Shown here: positions 1 to 8,096 of the stretch, one piece after another
Position numbering within the stretch: position 1 is the first letter of the stretch
Layout: the number at the start of each line of letters is the position of its first letter
Origin: Microcaldota archaeon
Lineage (GTDB): Archaea; Micrarchaeota; Micrarchaeia; Micrarchaeales; Micrarchaeaceae
Assembly (NCBI GenBank): GCA_021845575.1
Contig: JAJZVQ010000003.1
Location: forward strand, 1 to 57,227
DNA: 57,227 bases
Direction: 5' to 3'
The notes under the pieces: model-generated
Database searches by the model: none
Told to the model about the DNA's origin: nothing
Seen by the model: only the letters and a program-made list of their open reading frames with translations
Program-made: the position numbers and the translations under genes

Positions 1-966
1 CAGACTTACTCCATACCCTTTGCGATTGCGTTGATATTCGTCCTTTCGCTCGTCAATATAAAAGGCATAAAAAAAGCGGCGAGAATGGACTTTTGGCTTG
101 TCGCGATAAAGCTCGGCATATTGACTATATTTATAATTGCTGCGGTGCTGTTCGCCATGCATTTCAATACATTCAACGCCTCAAACTTTACCGCAACTAC
201 ACAGCAAACAGGATTGGCTGCGATATTCGCCGCCAGCATTGCGGTGTTTTTCGCGTATTCCGGCTTTCAGACAATATCTACTTTTACATCGAAAATCAAG
301 GGAGAGGCAATCGGGGCGGCAAAGGCGATAATTTTTTCTGTAGTAATAAGCATGGTATTTTACGTGCTTGTGGTTGTGGCGCTCATGCTGATGATGCCGG
401 CAGGAAAGTTTACGATAAACGCGGATCCGCTGGCAGCCGCGCTGAATTACGTGCATGCGCCGTATTCGCTGCAGGTTTTGATAGACATAGGCGCACTGAT
501 AGCTACAACATCGGCCACATTGGCGATGATACTCGCTTCTTCCAGGACGGTATACCAGATAAGCGAGAACAAGCTGCTTCCTAAAATTCTGAGAAAATAC
601 AACAAAAAGAGTGACGTTGCCATAAATGGAGTAATATTGTCTGCGGTCATAGGGGTCGTAATGCTGTTTTCAGGAAACATATACATAATAGCGGCGATAA
701 GCAATTTTGGGATTCTGTTTTCATATCTAATCATAAGCTTCGCGGTAATACATTTCAGGAGAATAAAGACAAAAGCGCCGTTCAAAATGCCAGGGTTTCC
801 GTACCTTTCCGTGATTGCGATAGTCATGTTGTTTATATTCATAATGAGCCTTCCAGGCGAAGCCCTAGATATCGGAGTAGTCATGCTGATACTCTTGATT
901 GTGATTTATTACTTCTTCAGGGAGCTAAAAGGAAAGAAGGTAATAAGAATAGAACTTTTCAAGTGA
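1..966 (+). CDS. APC-superfamily amino acid permease, 5' end outside window
   Basis: The reading frame is open from the first base, so the gene starts upstream and only about 321 C-terminal residues are seen. The visible part is almost entirely hydrophobic, with about eight membrane segments. It includes a segment reading FFAYSGFQTIST followed by a charged loop (KIKGEAIGAAKAI), the arrangement typical of transmembrane segment 6 and its following loop in the APC family (substrate-binding unwound helix, then conserved Glu). The family catalyses proton- or sodium-coupled amino acid uptake across the cytoplasmic membrane; the substrate cannot be told from sequence. A TTG at 31 is in frame but is internal to the fold. 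It is followed by a possible hairpin and by the YchF gene on the same strand. Confidence 0.8.
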   Translation, partial: QTYSIPFAIALIFVLSLVNIKGIKKAARMDFWLVAIKLGILTIFIIAAVLFAMHFNTFNASNFTATTQQTGLAAIFAASIAVFFAYSGFQTISTFTSKIKGEAIGAAKAIIFSVVISMVFYVLVVVALMLMMPAGKFTINADPLAAALNYVHAPYSLQVLIDIGALIATTSATLAMILASSRTVYQISENKLLPKILRKYNKKSDVAINGVILSAVIGVVMLFSGNIYIIAAISNFGILFSYLIISFAVIHFRRIKTKAPFKMPGFPYLSVIAIVMLFIFIMSLPGEALDIGVVMLILLIVIYYFFRELKGKKVIRIELFK

Positions 967-983
967 CATCGGCTCTGAAGAGC

Positions 984-1000
984 GCGGATTTTGCATCCGC
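984..1000 (+). terminator. Small hairpin after the permease gene
   Basis: GCGGAT and ATCCGC form a 6-bp stem around the 5-nt loop TTTGC, 18 nt after the permease stop. The A/T-rich run that follows lacks a clean T tract, so this is only a possible transcript end. Confidence 0.3.
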
Positions 1001-1042
1001 ATAGATAAAAAACAATAAATAACCGCAACGTTATATAACCAT

Positions 1043-2218
1043 ATGCTAATTGGAATTATTGGCGCTCCGAACAAGGGAAAAAGCACACTGTTTTCCGCAC
1101 TTACGATGAACAAGGTGGATATTGCAGATTATCCTTTCACTACCATAAATCCAAACAAGGGAGTTGCATACGCCACCAAACCCTGCGTGGAAAGGGAGTT
1201 GAACACAAAATGCAATGCAAGGAATTCCTTGTGCGAAGGCGGAACAAGGATGATTCCGATAAATGTGATTGATGTTGCAGGACTCGTGGAAGGTGCGCAT
1301 GAAGGGAAGGGGATGGGAAACCAGTTCCTTAACGACTTGGCTGCGGCTGATGCTTTTATGATAGTTGTGGATGCAAGCGGTAAAACCGACCCTTCGGGAA
1401 ATCCTTGCGCCGATTGCGATCCGATCAACGATTTTGAAATGGTGTTGAATGAACTGCGGCATTGGGTCTTCGGAATAATAAAAAGGCATATGCCCGCACT
1501 TGCGAAGAGCAAGGATGGGATAGGGGCATTGCAAGGGCTCTTGACCGGATTAAAAATAACAAAAGACGAAATAGCGGAATGCGTCAAAAGCTGTTATCTT
1601 ACAGAAAACAGCATAAATTGGTCCGATGATGATATAATGGCTTTCTCGAAATCCATTTTAGGCATCGCAAAACCGATTGCGATAATCGCAAACAAGTCAG
1701 ACGTGCCTGGCGCTGAAGGGAAAATAAAGGAGTTGGGAAGCAGACTTAATGATGTAAGGGTATTTGGATGCTCTGCCGCCATGGAGCTTGCCCTTAAAAA
1801 GGCATCGGAACAGATGCTCATAGATTATATCCCCGGTGCAACAAGCTTTAACATAATAAACAATGCAATAAACAAAGAGCAAAAGGATGCACTCGAATAC
1901 ATGAATAGATTTTTAGAAAAGCATGGAGGCACGGGAGTCCAGAGTGCAATCAATTCCATGGTATTCGAAATACTGGACAACATAGTTGTGTATCCTGTGG
2001 AAGACGAAAATAAATTTACAGATCATTCGGGAAATGTGCTACCCGATGCCATACTGCTGGGAAAGGATAGGAAGGCAGTAGACCTTGCAGGGATAATTCA
2101 TACCGACATTGCAAAAGGCATGCTTTACGCGATAGACGCCAAAAAAAAGATTAAGATAGGAAAAGAGCATATTCTAAGGGATAACGACGTAATTAAGATC
2201 GTGAGCACAAAGAAGTGA
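1043..2218 (+). CDS. ychF: YchF/OLA1-type redox-regulated nucleotidase (Obg-related GTPase)
   Basis: 391 residues, the usual length for archaeal YchF. The P-loop GAPNKGKST lies at residues 7-15. The G3 region DVAGLVEGAHEGKGMGNQFL follows at about residue 76, and NKSD (G4) at 217-220. The C-terminal about 80 residues match a TGS domain. YchF proteins bind ribosomes and hydrolyse ATP or GTP; bacterial and human forms carry a changed G4 motif and prefer ATP, whereas this one keeps NKxD, so nucleotide preference is open. The ATG at 1043 is the first in frame, and TTATATAA lies just upstream. Possible cysteine clusters (CNARNSLCEGG, CADCD) resemble a metal- or redox-sensitive insert, which is inference. 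Confidence 0.88.
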   Translation: MLIGIIGAPNKGKSTLFSALTMNKVDIADYPFTTINPNKGVAYATKPCVERELNTKCNARNSLCEGGTRMIPINVIDVAGLVEGAHEGKGMGNQFLNDLAAADAFMIVVDASGKTDPSGNPCADCDPINDFEMVLNELRHWVFGIIKRHMPALAKSKDGIGALQGLLTGLKITKDEIAECVKSCYLTENSINWSDDDIMAFSKSILGIAKPIAIIANKSDVPGAEGKIKELGSRLNDVRVFGCSAAMELALKKASEQMLIDYIPGATSFNIINNAINKEQKDALEYMNRFLEKHGGTGVQSAINSMVFEILDNIVVYPVEDENKFTDHSGNVLPDAILLGKDRKAVDLAGIIHTDIAKGMLYAIDAKKKIKIGKEHILRDNDVIKIVSTKK

Positions 2219-2238
2219 CCCCTGCCTAAAGGTAATAA

Positions 2239-2769
2239 TTATTTTCTTCTTGCTGTAGAGATAATCGCGAATATCGGTGTTAGGACTAAAAGTATTATTA
2301 TCGGAATTACAACATTGTATGTCAAGTCATTTTTTATGAAATTTGTGATAAAGCCGCTAAAGGTCATTGCCGGATTGTTGAAAAATCCTATAATTATGAA
2401 TATTATAAATATGCCTATAGTGTATATTATCGAGGTATAAATGGCATTGATAAAACCCACGCCCAAAGTCTTCTCTATTTTATGTCTTAGCTTGCCCACT
2501 CTTTCCCCTATCCAAATTGAAACAAGCAATGGAAATATGATCGAACCTGGCAAGAATAATATATAGTTTGCAATTCTTCCGAGTGCGGAAGATGTTGTTG
2601 ATAATGATGCCGGCAAAAAGGTTACTGCCAATTCAATAATCACTCCCAGTATAAGAAACCCAAACCAAAATACAAGCGGAGCAGAGAGCTGTATTTCGCT
2701 GCCTTCCTCAAAAATTTCCTTTTCCTTTTCTTTCAAATTATCCTCTTTTTCTTTCAAGCTATTTTGCAT
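2239..2769 (-). CDS. Predicted four-helix membrane protein (Yip1-like), function unknown
   Basis: About 176 residues. A short highly charged N-terminus (KEKEDNLKEKEKEIFEEG) precedes roughly four hydrophobic segments with small loops, and the protein ends in a positive RRK tail. The layout (charged cytoplasmic head, then a bundle rich in Ile/Phe with a proline and an internal GERVGKLRHK loop) is reminiscent of Yip1/DUF1282-type archaeal membrane proteins, but I see no diagnostic motif. A TTG start 15 nt upstream is possible; I prefer the ATG at 2769, which follows the GGTTGATT ribosome-binding-like sequence. It converges with YchF and diverges from Sec61-beta. Confidence 0.6.
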   Translation of the reverse strand: MQNSLKEKEDNLKEKEKEIFEEGSEIQLSAPLVFWFGFLILGVIIELAVTFLPASLSTTSSALGRIANYILFLPGSIIFPLLVSIWIGERVGKLRHKIEKTLGVGFINAIYTSIIYTIGIFIIFIIIGFFNNPAMTFSGFITNFIKNDLTYNVVIPIIILLVLTPIFAIISTARRK

Positions 2770-2782
2770 CAGAATCAACCGC

Positions 2783-2808
2783 AATAAGAATTAAACATAA
2801 ATCTTATT
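2783..2808. promoter_or_regulatory. AT-rich inverted repeat in the divergent promoter region
   Basis: AATAAGA (2783-2789) and TCTTATT (2802-2808) are exact inverse complements 12 nt apart, between the divergent starts of the membrane protein and Sec61-beta. It may be an operator, but A/T-only palindromes arise easily in this base composition. Confidence 0.2.
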
Positions 2809-2827
2809 AATATTTACTTTAATAAGC

Positions 2828-2850
2828 TATATAAAGTTAAGCATAGGTGA
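2828..2850 (+). promoter_or_regulatory. TATA-like box and strong ribosome-binding site of Sec61-beta
   Basis: CTATATAAAG at 2828-2837 fits an archaeal TATA box. AGGTGA at 2845-2850 sits 4 nt before the ATG and matches the 16S 3' end complement. If both are used, transcription would have to start closer to the TATA box than usual, or from the A/T-rich stretch just upstream (2805-2825). Confidence 0.5.
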
Positions 2851-2854
2851 AAAA

Positions 2855-3010
2855 ATGGCATCATTGTATACCCCCCAATCGCAGGCAGGAGTCATGAGTT
2901 TTTACGATGCTCCGTCAAAAGGTCCAAAACTCAACCCGAAAATCGTGCTTATAGCTATTTTTGTTTTTGGAATAATAATAATTTTAATAGACCATTTTGC
3001 GGCATTATGA
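2855..3010 (+). CDS. secG: Preprotein translocase subunit Sec61-beta (51 aa)
   Basis: A 51-residue protein with the archaeal Sec61-beta pattern: a polar N-terminus, the conserved AGVMSFYDA stretch (residues 11-19; family form AGLMRFFD), then GPKLNPKIVL leading into one C-terminal membrane helix. It is the tail-anchored small subunit of the SecYE-beta channel in the cytoplasmic membrane. The ATG is fixed by AGGTGA 4 nt upstream. It is followed 12 nt later by a perfect 10-bp hairpin, so it is probably monocistronic. Confidence 0.93.
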   Translation: MASLYTPQSQAGVMSFYDAPSKGPKLNPKIVLIAIFVFGIIIILIDHFAAL

Positions 3011-3021
3011 TTTTAGGAACT

Positions 3022-3052
3022 TGGCATTTTTATGTTCAGACAAAAAATGCCA
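3022..3052 (+). terminator. Perfect 10-bp hairpin between Sec61-beta and the dehydrogenase operon
   Basis: TGGCATTTTT (3022-3031) pairs exactly with AAAAATGCCA (3043-3052) across an 11-nt loop. The position, just after the Sec61-beta stop and 36 nt before the E1alpha start, allows either a terminator or a leader element controlling the dehydrogenase operon. A GGTTTTT run lies 17 nt downstream. Confidence 0.55.
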
Positions 3053-3087
3053 TACAAGCACTGATGTAAGGTTTTTATGGTGAATTG

Positions 3088-4149
3088 ATGCAGAAACAGG
3101 TTTTTGAGGGTTATGTTGAATATCTCCAAATAATGGATGAGGATGGAAATATCGATGAGAAGTTGATGCCGGCGGAATTAAGCGACGAAAAAATCATTGA
3201 TATGTATAAGTACATGCTTTTTGCAAGAAACCTCGATGCAAAGACGCTAAGCCTGCAAAGACAGGGCAGGGTGTATACATTCGCTCCGCTTTTGGGGGAA
3301 GAGGCAACGCAGATAGGGGTCGCTTTTGCCATGAAAAAAGACGATATTCTCGTACCCTCGTTTAGGCAGCACGGAATATTCCTTGCAAGAGGACTGCCCC
3401 TTGCAAGCCATTTCATATACTGGAAAGGTTATGAAGAAGGGAACATCACATTAAAAGGGATAAATTCTACTCCGTTCGCAGTGCCCGTATCAACGCAGAT
3501 GCCACATGCTGCCGGAATCGCATTTGGCCAAAAATACCAGGGCAAAAATGCCTCGGTAGTGGCTTATATTGGAGACGGGGGAACTTCCGAAGGGGACTTT
3601 TACGAATCCATTAATTTTGCGGGGGTGTACAAGCTTTCTTTGGTGACAATAATAGAGAACAACCAATGGGCGATTTCGATGCCAAGAAGCGGCCAGACTG
3701 CGGCGCAGACGCTTGCACAGAAAGCAGTTGCAGCGGGAATAGACTGCATACAAGTGGACGGCAACGATGTCATCGCAGTTTATAAAGCCGCAAGCGACGC
3801 AATAAAATCACGAAACCCTGCACTGATAGAATGCGTGACGTACAGATTGGGAATGCACACAACATCGGACGACCCTACAAAATATAGAACAGATGAAGAA
3901 GTAAAAAAATGGGAGCAGAAAGACCCTATCAAAAGAGTAAAGGCATATCTTGAGAAGAAGAATTTGTGGAACGACAAACTCGAAAGCGATGAAATTCAAA
4001 GCCAAATGGACAGGATTAACAAGGCAGTAGAGGAAGCGGAATCCTTCAAACCCGATCCAGTAAGCATGTTCAAGAATGTTTACAGCTTCATGCCCGAAAT
4101 CATCAGTGAGGAAATGGAGAGTGCTGTTGGCGCAAATTTTTGGCTTTAG
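3088..4149 (+). CDS. pdhA: 2-oxoacid (pyruvate-type) dehydrogenase E1 component, alpha subunit
   Basis: 353 residues. The thiamine-diphosphate motif runs from GDGGTSEGDF (GDG at 162-164) to NNQWAIS (N191/N192), the classic GDG-x(26)-N spacing. Upstream are the E1alpha signatures LQRQGR and a phosphate-binding HG region (FRQHGIFLARG). E1alpha binds the cofactor with E1beta, decarboxylates the 2-oxoacid and passes the acyl group to lipoate on E2. Whether the substrate is pyruvate or a branched-chain 2-oxoacid cannot be decided from these motifs. The start is the ATG at 3088 behind GGTGA (3079-3083), not the TTG one codon earlier. First gene of the E1alpha-E1beta-E2 operon. Confidence 0.92.
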   Translation: MQKQVFEGYVEYLQIMDEDGNIDEKLMPAELSDEKIIDMYKYMLFARNLDAKTLSLQRQGRVYTFAPLLGEEATQIGVAFAMKKDDILVPSFRQHGIFLARGLPLASHFIYWKGYEEGNITLKGINSTPFAVPVSTQMPHAAGIAFGQKYQGKNASVVAYIGDGGTSEGDFYESINFAGVYKLSLVTIIENNQWAISMPRSGQTAAQTLAQKAVAAGIDCIQVDGNDVIAVYKAASDAIKSRNPALIECVTYRLGMHTTSDDPTKYRTDEEVKKWEQKDPIKRVKAYLEKKNLWNDKLESDEIQSQMDRINKAVEEAESFKPDPVSMFKNVYSFMPEIISEEMESAVGANFWL

Positions 4150-4157
4150 GCGATATA

Positions 4158-5123
4158 ATGAAAACTAATATGGTCGGCGCGATAAACAATGCATTGGAGC
4201 TCTGCATGAAAGAAGATGAAAAAATAATCCTGCTTGGAGAGGATATCGGAAAGGATGGCGGGGTTTTCAGGGTTACCGACGGCCTTATCGAAAAATTCGG
4301 AGAAAAAAGGGTAGTTGATACGCCTTTGGCCGAATCTGCGATAATAGGTGCTTCGATAGGAATGGCGCTTTCGGGCTTGCGACCTGTCCCTGAAGTGCAA
4401 TTCGCGGGTTTCATGCTGCTTTCGTTCAGCCAACTGCTGAACCACGCAGCCCGTTACAGATCCAGGACAAGATCCACCATGCCGCTGCCTATGGTTGTAA
4501 GAACTCCTGTTGGAGGAGGTGTTAAAGCATTGGAGCATCATTCTGACAATCCAGAAGCGCTTTATTCGCATATTGGAGGATTGATAGTAGTCGAGCCTTC
4601 CAACCCATATGACGCAAAGGGATTGCTGATAAAAGCCCTGCATATGAACGACCCGATAATATTTTTAGAGCCGACCAAACTTTACAGGCTTTTCAAACAG
4701 GAGATACCGGATGAGATGTATGAAGTTGATATAGGAAAAGCGAGCTACTTGAAAAAAGGCGAGCAGCTTACTGTTATAACGTACGGGAACACCGTTCCGA
4801 TTGTCAGCAGTGTTATAGAAAAGAAAAATATTTCTGCGGACGTAATCGATTTAAGGACGATAAATCCTTTTGACGAAAAAACCATACTCGAAAGTGCAAA
4901 AAAGACAGGGAAGGTGCTCATAGTGCACGAGGCGTCGCTGAATTTTGGCGTGGGCGCGGAAATATCCGCAAGAATCGCGGAAAAAGCGATGTTCGAACTT
5001 TCGGCACCGATAATGAGGGTCGCCGCTCCAAGCTTCCCTGTTCCTTATCCCGGGTACGAGAATTATTATATACCAAACGAAAAAAAGGTGTCGGATGCAA
5101 TAGATAAATTGCTTTCGGTGTGA
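4158..5123 (+). CDS. pdhB: 2-oxoacid (pyruvate-type) dehydrogenase E1 component, beta subunit
   Basis: 321 residues, the family's normal size. Diagnostic stretches are LLGEDIGKDGGVFRVTDGL near the N-terminus, DTPLAESAIIGASIGMA, the PVGGGVKALEHHSDNPEALYSHIGGL region (PVGGGxxxxxxHS variant), and a C-terminal transketolase-like domain starting near residue 200 with VIDLRTINPFDEKTI. It forms an alpha2beta2 E1 with the preceding gene. The ATG at 4158 lies 8 nt after the E1alpha stop with AGGCGAT upstream; an in-frame TTG at 4140 would overlap E1alpha and is less likely. Confidence 0.92.
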   Translation: MKTNMVGAINNALELCMKEDEKIILLGEDIGKDGGVFRVTDGLIEKFGEKRVVDTPLAESAIIGASIGMALSGLRPVPEVQFAGFMLLSFSQLLNHAARYRSRTRSTMPLPMVVRTPVGGGVKALEHHSDNPEALYSHIGGLIVVEPSNPYDAKGLLIKALHMNDPIIFLEPTKLYRLFKQEIPDEMYEVDIGKASYLKKGEQLTVITYGNTVPIVSSVIEKKNISADVIDLRTINPFDEKTILESAKKTGKVLIVHEASLNFGVGAEISARIAEKAMFELSAPIMRVAAPSFPVPYPGYENYYIPNEKKVSDAIDKLLSV

Positions 5124-5127
5124 TTGC

Positions 5128-6327
5128 ATGAAGGAACTCAGATTTGTAGATGTGGGTGAAGGGATTACAGAAGGGGAGATCCACAAATGGATGGTAAAAG
5201 ATTTTGATGAAGTAAAAGAGGACCAGCCTCTTGTGCAGGTGGAAACAGACAAAGCGATAGTAAATCTGCCAGCACCCATCTCGGGAAAAATAAAAATAAT
5301 CGTTGAAAAAGGCAGTGTTAAGGTTGGCGATATTCTCGCATTTCTGGGAGATGAGGAAGAATTGAAAAACGTTCCGGTTCAAAAAGCGGAAAAACCTGTC
5401 ATTTCGGAAGCTGCAAACGTAAGAACGGAAAAACCGCCAAACCCAAAAAGCATGCAGGATATTCTTGCGACTCCCGCTGTAAGAAAACTTGCAAGAGACC
5501 TTGGCGTAGACATTACGAAAATTGCAGGAACAGGACCGAACGGTCGCATAATGGAGAGTGACATAAGGAATTTTGCGGCTAAAGGGAGCAGCAAAAATAT
5601 TGAAACGCCTGAAGCAAAAACAGTCCAGGGAGGCGTGGAAAGAATCCCGATGACCCAGATAAGGAAGGCAATAGCAAGGAATATGGAGCTTTCGTGGACA
5701 ATACCAAGGGCAACGCACATGGATTTGATTGACGCGACGCATCTTGCCGAGATTGTGAGCAAAGAAAAACCAAAAATGGAGAAACTTGGAGTTAAGCTCA
5801 CTTATCTTCCGTTCATGATAAAAGCTGCAGTCGAAGCGCTAAAAGAAAATGAGCGATTCAATGCGAGTTACGACAAGGAAAAACAAGAGGTAATAATCAA
5901 AAGGTATTACAATATAGGAATTTCTGCGGAAGGAGACGACGGGCTGAGGGTAATTGTAATAAAGGATGCGGATAAAAAGAGCATAATTGAAATTGCGAAA
6001 GAGATTCAGGAGCTAAAAAAGAAGGTAATGGAAAAAACCATAAAGATAGAAGAAATGAGCAATACGTCATTTACGATAACAAGCGTCGGCAGCCTGGGAG
6101 GAGGATTCCTTTCAATCCCTATGATAAATTATCCTGATGTTGCAATATTGGCAATGCATTTCATAAGGGATACGCCCATTGCAAAGGATGGAAATGTAGT
6201 GATAAGAAAGATCCTTCCATTTTCGATAGTATTTGATCACAGAGTAGTGGATGGTGCGGAAGCGGTAAGGTTCGGCAATTCCATAAAAGGCTATTTGGAA
6301 GATCCGGAATTCTTGGAAATGATATAA
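5128..6327 (+). CDS. pdhC: Dihydrolipoamide acyltransferase (E2) of the 2-oxoacid dehydrogenase complex
   Basis: 399 residues in three parts. Residues 1-75 are a single lipoyl domain with the acceptor lysine K42 in VETDKAIVNLP. A linker leads to a peripheral-subunit-binding domain at about 115-150 (ATPAVRKLARDLGVDI, then GTGPNGRI). The catalytic domain runs from about 172 to the end and carries the active-site H371 in FDHRVVDG. E2 forms the complex core and transfers the acyl group to CoA. The E3-binding domain is intact, although no dihydrolipoamide dehydrogenase is encoded here. The E1beta TGA stop lies inside the GGTGTGATT ribosome-binding site of this ATG. Confidence 0.94.
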   Translation: MKELRFVDVGEGITEGEIHKWMVKDFDEVKEDQPLVQVETDKAIVNLPAPISGKIKIIVEKGSVKVGDILAFLGDEEELKNVPVQKAEKPVISEAANVRTEKPPNPKSMQDILATPAVRKLARDLGVDITKIAGTGPNGRIMESDIRNFAAKGSSKNIETPEAKTVQGGVERIPMTQIRKAIARNMELSWTIPRATHMDLIDATHLAEIVSKEKPKMEKLGVKLTYLPFMIKAAVEALKENERFNASYDKEKQEVIIKRYYNIGISAEGDDGLRVIVIKDADKKSIIEIAKEIQELKKKVMEKTIKIEEMSNTSFTITSVGSLGGGFLSIPMINYPDVAILAMHFIRDTPIAKDGNVVIRKILPFSIVFDHRVVDGAEAVRFGNSIKGYLEDPEFLEMI

Positions 6328-6335
6328 TAAATTGA

Positions 6336-7091
6336 TTACAGTTCCCTTTTAAATTCTATCAGGCCCTCTTTTTCCGAGAGCACGATATCCGCATTTTTCT
6401 TAACCTCTTCTACAGCATAAGGCGATGCGATTACAAGCCCGTTTTTCTTGGCTTCAAAAAGCAAAGGGATGTCGTTATAACCGTTTACTATCACTGTACA
6501 GTTTTTTATGCGTATCCCATGCTGCCACATTGCGATTGAAGTCGCTTCGGCTTTCTGTTCTCCATTTTTCATTATTATCGCGGCGGCGACCAGTTTTCCG
6601 TCCTTGTCGAATATCTCCTCATTTGATATAAAAGCCTGAAAATTGGCCAATTCCGTAGCGACTTTGGCGACAGTAGAGCCGCTCATTGTTGAAATCATTT
6701 TAAACTTATCAAAATTCCTGGCCAGCATTGCGGTGTTTTTTATAATATTTTTTTCCATATGGATTTTAGCGGCAAACCTCATTTCTTTTTCTGTTATTCC
6801 GGCTTTGATCAAGGCATCGTAAAAAATGCGCAAAGAGTCGTATAAAGCATTATCGTCCGTCTTTTCATTCCTTAATTTATTCTTTACAATAATGAAATTT
6901 TCGATTCCGCGCAAAAAATTCTTTAGATTGCCCTTAACAAGCTCTTTTTTCAAGCATACCTTTCCGATATTTTCCGAAGCATTGCCTTTTATCAGAGTAT
7001 CGTCAAGGTCAAATATGGCCGCTTTGGTTTTTGCCATATGCCTCATGCATTCGTTCATCTCTTTAGACTGCAAGGTTTTTTGATTGCCCAT
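6336..7091 (-). CDS. HAD-superfamily phosphatase (phosphoserine-phosphatase-like, IB type)
   Basis: 251 residues. Motif I is FDLDDTL with nucleophile D28 and acid/base D30. A serine-bearing motif II follows (STMSGST), and motif IV is NGYNDIPLL in place of the usual GDGxxD. An all-helical cap lies between motifs I and II, as in SerB-like C1-cap HAD enzymes. The substrate is not predictable. Start: a TATA-like ATATTTATAAATT on the minus strand is centred about 27 nt upstream of the ATG at 7091, fitting a leaderless transcript. The ATG at 7037, right before the HAD fold, is an alternative. It converges with E2. Confidence 0.75.
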   Translation of the reverse strand: MGNQKTLQSKEMNECMRHMAKTKAAIFDLDDTLIKGNASENIGKVCLKKELVKGNLKNFLRGIENFIIVKNKLRNEKTDDNALYDSLRIFYDALIKAGITEKEMRFAAKIHMEKNIIKNTAMLARNFDKFKMISTMSGSTVAKVATELANFQAFISNEEIFDKDGKLVAAAIIMKNGEQKAEATSIAMWQHGIRIKNCTVIVNGYNDIPLLFEAKKNGLVIASPYAVEEVKKNADIVLSEKEGLIEFKREL

Positions 7092-7182
7092 AAAAAGTTA
7101 TATTATTCCAAATATTTATAAATTACTTCAAATCCTAGATGAAGAAAACATATAAATATTTAAAGAGTTCTTTAAAATTAAA

Positions 7183-7218
7183 AAATTAAAAGATGAAACT
7201 AAATTAAAAGATGAAACT
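7183..7218 (+). repeat. Perfect 18-nt tandem duplication abutting a start codon
   Basis: The unit AAATTAAAAGATGAAACT occurs twice back to back (7183-7200, 7201-7218), ending one base before the ATG of the lipoprotein gene. Each unit carries an out-of-frame ATG. A TATA-like CATATAAATATTT lies at about 7149-7161, so the duplication falls in the leader. Confidence 0.9.
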
Positions 7219-7581
7219 ATGGAAACGAAAAAAATTATTCGCAATACACTGATTGGAGCCAGTGTTTTAATTGTTGCTGCAACAGCAAGCGGTTGTGGGC
7301 AAGGGCAAGAGACCGCTAAAAATATTGGCACGACAATACCTGAAATAAAAAAAGTGGAACGAAATCCGTATGTAGCATCATGCAACGCGTTAGCAAAAAG
7401 CGCGCTTTATGAAATGCGAAGAGGCGAAATAAACTCTATTAGTTATTTAGCAGAGATACATAATCTAAAGGATGAACTTGTCGCAAACAATTTACTGAAA
7501 ATATATTCATTGAGAAAGTGCAATACCACTTGGTATCGTTGGCATAATAAAGAATACCTCTTAAAACATAAAAGACAATAA
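7219..7581 (+). CDS. Small predicted lipoprotein, function unknown
   Basis: 120 residues. A positively charged N-terminus (METKKIIRN), a hydrophobic stretch and the lipobox-like TASGC (Cys26) indicate a lipid-anchored exported protein. The mature part is short, polar and has two further cysteines (Cys56, Cys98) that could form a disulfide. No family is recognised. The ATG at 7219 directly follows an 18-nt tandem repeat, and the usual GGTGA site is missing (only AAGATGA is near), so translation may be weak or regulated. It lies between two minus-strand genes with its own TATA-like sequence. Confidence 0.6.
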   Translation: METKKIIRNTLIGASVLIVAATASGCGQGQETAKNIGTTIPEIKKVERNPYVASCNALAKSALYEMRRGEINSISYLAEIHNLKDELVANNLLKIYSLRKCNTTWYRWHNKEYLLKHKRQ

Positions 7582-7588
7582 CGAGAAT

Positions 7589-8092
7589 TTACCAAGGAAC
7601 GTTCTTAAGGTTTAATTTGTACGCACCTTTGTTTGTAAGGAGGTGCGTTATTCCTGTTATTGCAATCAGAAAGATTATTCCGTATAAATCAGGAAGATAA
7701 CCAAACGGCAGGGCAAATATAAATGCAAAAATGAAAAATCCGTATTGGTCGAATATCGGGAAATGCTTTCCTGATTCCATTCTCAGCCTTCTTTTTATAA
7801 AACTTCCTATTAAGTCGCCGAAGTTTGCCCCGATGGTTAAAAATATTGCGATTACAAGCATGTATGGAAAAAATGGGAATTCCAATGCCCCGACGGCAAT
7901 GCCTGCAATAACACTGGAAAGCGTTCCTCTTATTGTTTTGTGGTCGCCGAAGATCCTTTTTCCGCGGAATTTCTTTTTTAAATCAAGCGGGGTTCCGCCG
8001 CCGAATATTACTGGAGCGCCGTTTGCGGCATATGCCGGAAATATATAGATTATTGGGTAAATAAAAGTCAGATAAAGAAAATCAAGAAGCAA
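7589..8092 (-). CDS. carS: CDP-archaeol synthase
   Basis: 167 residues, the family's usual length, with about five membrane helices. The signature YAANGAPVIFGGG followed by PLDLKKKFRGKRIFGDHKTI is diagnostic for CarS, as is the later IGSFIKRRL. The enzyme transfers CMP from CTP to digeranylgeranylglyceryl phosphate in archaeal membrane lipid synthesis. The start is a TTG at 8092; the TGA stop of eS1 lies inside its AAGTGATATT ribosome-binding site, so the two genes are translationally coupled. Confidence 0.93.
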   Translation of the reverse strand: MLLDFLYLTFIYPIIYIFPAYAANGAPVIFGGGTPLDLKKKFRGKRIFGDHKTIRGTLSSVIAGIAVGALEFPFFPYMLVIAIFLTIGANFGDLIGSFIKRRLRMESGKHFPIFDQYGFFIFAFIFALPFGYLPDLYGIIFLIAITGITHLLTNKGAYKLNLKNVPW

Positions 8093-8096
8093 AATA

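Noticed and set aside
6336-7091. HAD protein as a true phosphoserine phosphatase (SerB)
   Set aside because: Motif IV and the motif II context differ from SerB; only the superfamily can be supported.
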